A stretch of DNA of 64,000 bases, taken from positions 372,001-436,000 of the forward strand of contig PVNI01000003.1 of the NCBI GenBank assembly GCA_003001795.1, in the 5' to 3' direction. Below the pieces are notes generated by a model that saw only the letters and a list, made by a program, of their open reading frames with translations, searched no databases and had not been told where the DNA came from. Shown one piece after another: positions 63,075 through 64,000 of this stretch; position 1 is the stretch's first letter; each line of letters begins with the position of its first letter. Source of the stretch: Actinomadura viridilutea. Its GTDB lineage: Bacteria; Actinomycetota; Actinomycetes; Streptosporangiales; Streptosporangiaceae. A program made the translations under genes and the position numbers.

Positions 63075-64000
63075 CTAGAGCCGGCCCGTCCGTGAAGGGA
63101 AGACCCGGCGCGTCGGTTGAGGGGCGCCGGTGTCGTGCAGCACGACGCGACCGCGCGCCATGATGACGATGTCGTCGAACAGGTCGAGCACGTCCTCGCG
63201 GTGGGTGACCACGACGGTGGTCCGGCCGCGCCGCTCCCGCAGCACGTCGGCGAGCACGGCGCGTCCGGTCGCGGCGTCGAGCGCCTCGGTGGGTTCGTCG
63301 AGCAGCAGCACCTCCGGATCCGCCAGCAGCGCACGGGCGAGCAGGAGCCGCTGGCGCTGTCCGCCGGACAGGCGCCGGCCTCCCGCCCCCACGGGGGTCG
63401 CCAGTCCGTCGGGCAGCGCGTCCAGCCACTCCCCCAGGCGGACCCGGTGCAGCACGGCGCGCAGTTCGGCGTCGTCGGCGTCCGGTTTGGCCATGAGGAG
63501 GTTGCCGCGGACGGTCGTGTCGAACAGGTGCGCGTCCTGGTACATGCCGCGCGCCGGCCGCAGCAGCGCCAGTCCTTCGGTTGGCTGGACGAGTCCGGCG
63601 AGGACCTCCAGCAGCGTCGACTTGCCCGCCCCGCTCTCGCCGATCACGGCGACCGAGCGCCCGGAGGGCAGGTCGAGGTCGACGCCGTCCAGCGCGGGCA
63701 CGTCCCCGAAGCGCACGCGCACGCCGCGCAGCGCGACGTGCCCCGCCGCGGAGGTGCGGCGCGGCGGCTCGTCGGGCGGGAGCGGGGCGTCGCGCCGCAG
63801 CAGCCGCCGCACCCGGGCCAGCGCCGGACGCAGTTCGGCGTGGCGCTGCGCGGCCGTGATCATGGGCAGCACCGCGTCGATGGCGACCAGCGCGGTCAGC
63901 GCCAGCACGGCGCCGGTCACCGCGCCCGCCTCCGCCGACGCCGCGGCGACGCCGACCGCGGTCAGCCCCTGCACGGCGGCGCCGGCCGCGAGGGCCGCGG
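63075..64000 (-). CDS. cydC: ABC transporter subunit, CydC type (C-terminal part)
   Basis: Reading runs off the right edge. About 308 residues are visible: the end of a transmembrane domain, then an ATPase with Walker A VIGESGAGKSTLLEV, signature LSGGQRQRLLLARAL and Walker B EVLLLDEPTEALD. The sequence GMYQDAHLFDTTVRGNLLMA fits CydC, which with CydD exports thiols for cytochrome bd assembly. Assignment to CydC over another exporter is likely but not certain. Outside the polyketide cluster. Confidence 0.75.
   Translation of the reverse strand, partial: AALAAGAAVQGLTAVGVAAASAEAGAVTGAVLALTALVAIDAVLPMITAAQRHAELRPALARVRRLLRRDAPLPPDEPPRRTSAAGHVALRGVRVRFGDVPALDGVDLDLPSGRSVAVIGESGAGKSTLLEVLAGLVQPTEGLALLRPARGMYQDAHLFDTTVRGNLLMAKPDADDAELRAVLHRVRLGEWLDALPDGLATPVGAGGRRLSGGQRQRLLLARALLADPEVLLLDEPTEALDAATGRAVLADVLRERRGRTTVVVTHREDVLDLFDDIVIMARGRVVLHDTGAPQPTRRVFPSRTGRL

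Overview
The window is very GC-rich and densely coded, with GTG starts and short start/stop overlaps, which points to an actinomycete (a Streptosporangiales/Actinomadura-like host is plausible but not provable from sequence alone). Nearly all of it is one type II aromatic polyketide gene cluster. The ends look like ordinary chromosome: a cut-off NUDIX gene, an AMP-dependent acyl-CoA ligase, a phosphotransferase, a PARG-type hydrolase and a DUF3152 protein on the left; a sodium/proton-antiporter-type gene and a cut-off CydC-type ABC gene on the right.

Layout. 5.4-12.1 kb: MarR regulator, then a dedicated acetyl-CoA carboxylase (fused AccD/AccA, BCCP, biotin carboxylase) for malonyl-CoA and an FAD monooxygenase. 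12.2-21.4 kb: MBL-fold hydrolase, large SARP regulator, the ACP, ABM-type small oxygenase/cyclase proteins, an unusual aromatase/cyclase-ketoreductase fusion, and deoxysugar genes. 21.4-36.9 kb: methyltransferases, P450, DUF1772 protein, reductases, glycosyltransferase, two more FAD monooxygenases and three secreted proteins. 37.1-47.6 kb: glucose-1-phosphate thymidylyltransferase, SchA/CurD protein, small SARP, ketoreductase plus two ABM proteins, a fourth FAD monooxygenase, a second DUF1772 protein, an MMPL exporter, a methyltransferase, a questin-oxidase-family protein and a hemerythrin-domain protein. 47.7-58.7 kb: SnoaL-like proteins, two SDRs (one without its catalytic tyrosine), a flavin-dependent halogenase and its probable flavin reductase, an O-methyltransferase, TcmI-type cyclase, cupin, KS-alpha, KS-beta and a third DUF1772 protein. 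58.9-61.5 kb: PadR regulator and a DrrAB-like ABC exporter.

Working together: the carboxylase supplies malonyl units; KS-alpha/KS-beta and an ACP encoded 40 kb away build the chain; ketoreductase, aromatase/cyclase, TcmI and ABM/SRPBCC proteins fold and aromatise it; anthrone-oxygenase-like, ABM, FAD and P450 oxygenases oxidise it; the questin-oxidase-like protein may cleave a ring; halogenase, five methyltransferases and one glycosyltransferase decorate it; MMPL and ABC pumps export it. No amidotransferase/asparagine-synthetase-like gene is seen, so an N-containing lysolipin/xantholipin-type lactam is not suggested. A glycosylated, methylated, possibly halogenated, highly oxidised aromatic polyketide (polycyclic, perhaps seco-anthraquinone or xanthone-like) is the best guess.

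Most striking are (1) the joint presence of DUF1772, questin-oxidase, MBL, halogenase and O-methyltransferase genes, which parallels fungal geodin-type tailoring; (2) SARP-type heptamer repeats with exact 11-nt periodicity ahead of almost every transcription unit, which allows a regulon map; and (3) a second shared motif, TATCTGGCGCCA, ahead of the large SARP, the sugar nucleotidyltransferase and the MMPL exporter.
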